Source: Alphaproteobacteria bacterium (GTDB lineage: Bacteria > Myxococcota_A > UBA796 > GCA-2862545). From it: DNA of 64,000 bases. A program made the translations under genes and the position numbers. The first letter of the stretch is position 1. Every line of letters begins with the position of its first letter. The notes beneath the pieces were generated by a model. The model made no database searches and was not told where the DNA came from. It saw only the letters and a list, made by a program, of their open reading frames with translations. Shown here one piece after another: positions 61,841-64,000 of this stretch. The stretch covers positions 1 through 64,000 of the forward strand of contig JACKER010000026.1 of assembly GCA_020632925.1 (NCBI GenBank), written 5' to 3'.

Positions 61841-62446
61841 GTGAGCCGCGACGACTCGCTCCGACGCCGCGCCGCGCGGCGGCTGGTGGACGCCGCGGCC
61901 CGCCTCGCGACCCGCACGCGGACCGCCGCCGACGACTCGCGTCCGGCCTCGGTGGCGGACGTGTTGTTCATGGACAGCCAGCACGCGGCCTACGTCCAGC
62001 TCCACCGCCGCTTCGTCGAGCGCGCCAACGCCGGGGTCGGCGGGTGGACGAGCGCGCTGGAGGCGCTGGACGCCATGTGGGAGACGGTGCGGCTGCTGCG
62101 CGGCGGCGCCCCCGCCGTCCTGCTGACGCTGTCGAGCAACGAGCGCTCGGTCGAGGAGCGCCGCAGCCGGTTCTATGTCGAGAGCACGGACCTGCTGGAG
62201 GATGCGATCCGCGCGGTGCTGGCGGCAGACCTGCCGCAGCTCGTCGTACCGCCCGAGCGGCTGGCGGTCCTGGTGCGCGTCACGCTCGAGGGGCTGGTGG
62301 TCGAGCTGGCGCAGGCGCGCACCCCCGAGGACGTCGCCCGCGTCGACCAGGCGTACCTCGACCTGCGCATGATGTTCGGTCGCCTGGTGAGCGAGCCCGT
62401 CGAGGCGCCCGACCTCGAGCTGGAGCCGATCCCGCTGCCCTGGTGA
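61841..62446 (+). CDS. TetR C-terminal-domain-like protein without an evident helix-turn-helix
   Basis: A 201-residue helical protein starting at GTG 61841 behind AGGAGG. Residues about 60-185 resemble the ligand-binding half of TetR-type regulators (SALEALDAMWETVRLLRGGAP, then VLVRVTLEGLVVELAQARTPEDV). The first 45 residues (arginine-rich RRRAARRLVDAAARLATRTR) do not show the usual TetR helix-turn-helix with its T-x-x-x-I-A-x-x-A-G-V-S core. It may be a truncated regulator, a ligand sensor, or a partner of the ketosynthase. Confidence 0.6.
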   Translation: MSRDDSLRRRAARRLVDAAARLATRTRTAADDSRPASVADVLFMDSQHAAYVQLHRRFVERANAGVGGWTSALEALDAMWETVRLLRGGAPAVLLTLSSNERSVEERRSRFYVESTDLLEDAIRAVLAADLPQLVVPPERLAVLVRVTLEGLVVELAQARTPEDVARVDQAYLDLRMMFGRLVSEPVEAPDLELEPIPLPW

Positions 62447-62470
62447 ACCCGGGTCACCGTCGGCGCAGGA

Positions 62471-63820
62471 TCAGTACACCACCACGCCTTCGCTCACGTA
62501 GGAGTCGGTGGCCCACCCCTCGCTGTCCGGCGTCCATCCCGTCAACGATGGGTTGTCGCGCGTGTCCACCAGCCCGACGTGCATGCCCGGTGCGCCCACC
62601 AGCCCCACGTCGTAGAGGTCGGGGTTGTCGGTGAGGCGGAACTGCCCCGCGCGCTCCAGTGCCGGAAGCAGCCCGTCGAGGGTGCGGTGGGTGGTCGAGG
62701 TCACGTGCAGACCGCCCAGCGCCACGTCGGCCAGCCCGATGTCGGTCAGGCGGGGGGCGTCGATCCAGGGCTCGAACCGTCCCTGCCCGTCGAGCGTCAT
62801 CGTGCCGGGGAGGAGCTGGAGGCTCGGCGCGACCACGTCGACCGCGCCGCCGACGTGGATGTCGAGGGAGCTCTGCTGGTAGCCCGCGACCGGCGCCAGG
62901 CGCGCGCCCAGGAACCGGAGTCCATCGAAGGCGCCCAGGTCGACGGTCACGCGTCGGCCGCCGGGCGCCGAGAAGTCGAGCCCCGCGAGGCCGCGCAGGC
63001 TCACCCCCGCGACGGTCGTGAGCGACGGGAACCGGATGGTGGTGATGCGGCCCGGGTCCGGACCGACGACGTTCATCCGCACCGCCGCCACGTCCTCGAG
63101 CGCGGGGAGGTCGAGATCCGGCAGGTCCCAGGCCCACGCGTCGAGGTCGACCAGGCTGGTCAGGTTCGGGGCGGTCACCTCGGCGCGGGGCGGAGGATCG
63201 GTGATGACACCGGAGGCCGGACCGACGAGCAGCGAGCCGCTGAGCCAGGCGGGGAGGGTGACCCCGTCGAGATCCACACGGGTGACGCTGACGACGCCCG
63301 TCTGGAGGTACGGTAGCGTCACGCGGCTCGGATAGACCCCCGCCGCGAACTCGATGTCGCCCGCCAGGGTGTACACGGCCTCCGTGTACGTGGACTGGCT
63401 GCCCACGATCAGCTCGTTCTGCAGGATCTGCAGGACCGGACGGGGGAGGGCCGCGGACACCGCCGGGGAGGGGCCGACCTGGACGACCTGGAACCAGTAG
63501 TCGCCCAGCGTCGTCCCGGCCGCCACGGTGCGCGGAAGGAGGGCGCTCCCACTCGCGGACGCGGTGACGCTCCCCAGCAGGACGGGGTTGACGAGGTCCA
63601 CGCACAGCCCGCCCAGGGCTTGTGGACAGGGCCCGTTCCCGGTCTGGGCGGAAGCGATCAGGTACACGCGGACGCCCGGCGTGGCCCCCGTGATGGTGAA
63701 GTCCACGTTCTGGCCGCGGACCAGGGGGCCCACCTCCAGCTCGAGGGCGTGCGCTCGCGTCGGCACGAGCGAGGCGAGAGACAGGCTCCCAGCGACCACG
63801 ACGGCGCGATGGACCGACAC
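62471..63820 (-). CDS. secreted repeat-containing hypothetical protein
   Basis: A 449-residue exported protein (signal VVVAGSLSLASLVPTRAHA). The first domain (about 30-120) is a beta-sandwich-like region with three cysteines near GPCPQALGGLCVD. The rest has irregular L-x-x-L-x-x repeats (APNLTSLVDLDAWAWDLPDL, FPSLTTVAGVSLRGLAGLDF), like the leucine-rich receptor-L or BspA-type repeats of surface proteins. GTG 63820 is preferred over GTG 63826 because GGAGG lies at the right distance. Function unknown; probably surface-exposed. Confidence 0.7.
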   Translation of the reverse strand: MSVHRAVVVAGSLSLASLVPTRAHALELEVGPLVRGQNVDFTITGATPGVRVYLIASAQTGNGPCPQALGGLCVDLVNPVLLGSVTASASGSALLPRTVAAGTTLGDYWFQVVQVGPSPAVSAALPRPVLQILQNELIVGSQSTYTEAVYTLAGDIEFAAGVYPSRVTLPYLQTGVVSVTRVDLDGVTLPAWLSGSLLVGPASGVITDPPPRAEVTAPNLTSLVDLDAWAWDLPDLDLPALEDVAAVRMNVVGPDPGRITTIRFPSLTTVAGVSLRGLAGLDFSAPGGRRVTVDLGAFDGLRFLGARLAPVAGYQQSSLDIHVGGAVDVVAPSLQLLPGTMTLDGQGRFEPWIDAPRLTDIGLADVALGGLHVTSTTHRTLDGLLPALERAGQFRLTDNPDLYDVGLVGAPGMHVGLVDTRDNPSLTGWTPDSEGWATDSYVSEGVVVY

Positions 63821-63881
63821 GGACACCTCCAGGCGCCCAGGCTACTCCAGGTGGCCGTCGCGCGCGCGGTCGAGCGCCGGG

Positions 63882-63901
63882 CCCCCTCCCCCACGAGGGG
63901 G
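63882..63901. terminator. GC-rich hairpin, weak terminator candidate
   Basis: CCCCCTC and GAGGGGG form a 7-base stem with a 6-base loop just after the stop of the partial cytochrome gene (read leftward). No T-run follows, so it is only a possible terminator or an mRNA-stabilising hairpin. Confidence 0.35.
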
Positions 63902-63924
63902 GAAGGAGCGAAGGGGACGTCGTC

Positions 63925-64000
63925 TCAGTGCACGTAGTCGTGCGAGGCGAGGACGTTGAACTGCCGCGTGGGACCGTGGCACACGTCGCAGCTCTCACCG
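63925..64000 (-). CDS. C-terminus of a c-type cytochrome
   Basis: The last 24 codons of a gene entering from the right edge, stop at 63925. They contain a heme-binding C-x-x-C-H (GESCDVCHGPTRQFN) close to the end and finish ASHDYVH. A heme motif this near the C-terminus suggests a multiheme cytochrome or a cytochrome c7/DmsE-like protein. Only the tail is visible, so the family cannot be fixed. Confidence 0.65.
   Translation of the reverse strand, partial: GESCDVCHGPTRQFNVLASHDYVH

Overview
The window looks like chromosomal DNA of a very high-GC bacterium, most likely a myxobacterium-like member of the Myxococcota or a related former deltaproteobacterial lineage. The signs are near-uniform GC-rich third positions, many GTG and TTG starts, a MYXO-CTERM-like tail on one secreted protein, TIGR02147, TIGR03790 and LIC_10091-type proteins, and a wealth of lipoproteins. 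This is inferred from content; there is no rRNA gene to settle it.

Positions 1-5053 hold a partial GxxExxY gene, two envelope or secreted hypotheticals, and three regulators: a WYL protein overlapping a sensor-less sigma54-type AAA+ activator, then a TIGR02147-type helix-turn-helix protein. Positions 5135-26260 are one large type I-G CRISPR-Cas locus in two converging halves. cas4-cas1 (fused) and cas2 read rightward into an array of about 148 repeats (7384-18253). cas3-csb3-csb1-csb2 and an unrecognised 330-residue gene read leftward toward the far end of the array. Between the two lies a tandem array of palindromes (18311-18600). The same TTCAC-N5-GTGAA palindrome stands in front of both cas operons.

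Positions 26312-29058 hold a coupled gene pair, a Rad50-like zinc-hook ATPase and a small all-helical protein, which I read as a candidate defence module. After a divergent oxidoreductase/LysR pair comes a tight aromatic amino acid operon (31094-40085): trpR, trpE, trpG, trpD, trpC, trpF, a trpB-trpA fusion, a DAHP synthase and aroA, almost all joined by 4-base overlaps. Positions 41078-42370 show a PIN-domain toxin-like module that cut off an FAD oxidoreductase gene, leaving a 31-codon stub.

From 42371 to 54480 the leftward strand carries mostly envelope proteins (metallophosphoesterase, TIGR03790, M48 and M14 peptidases, LIC_10091-like and SUMF1-like lipoproteins, an APC permease) plus a CheB. 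At 54971-58550 lies a coupled three-gene operon: an ECF sigma factor fused to a YhfC-type membrane protease-like domain, an OLD-like ATPase, and a protein with TOPRIM/DUF4276-like acidic motifs. This is the strongest candidate for an undescribed system here. The window ends with a sulfatase, a TauE-type permease, an OleA-like ketosynthase, a TetR-like protein without an obvious DNA-binding domain, a secreted protein, and the tail of a c-type cytochrome.
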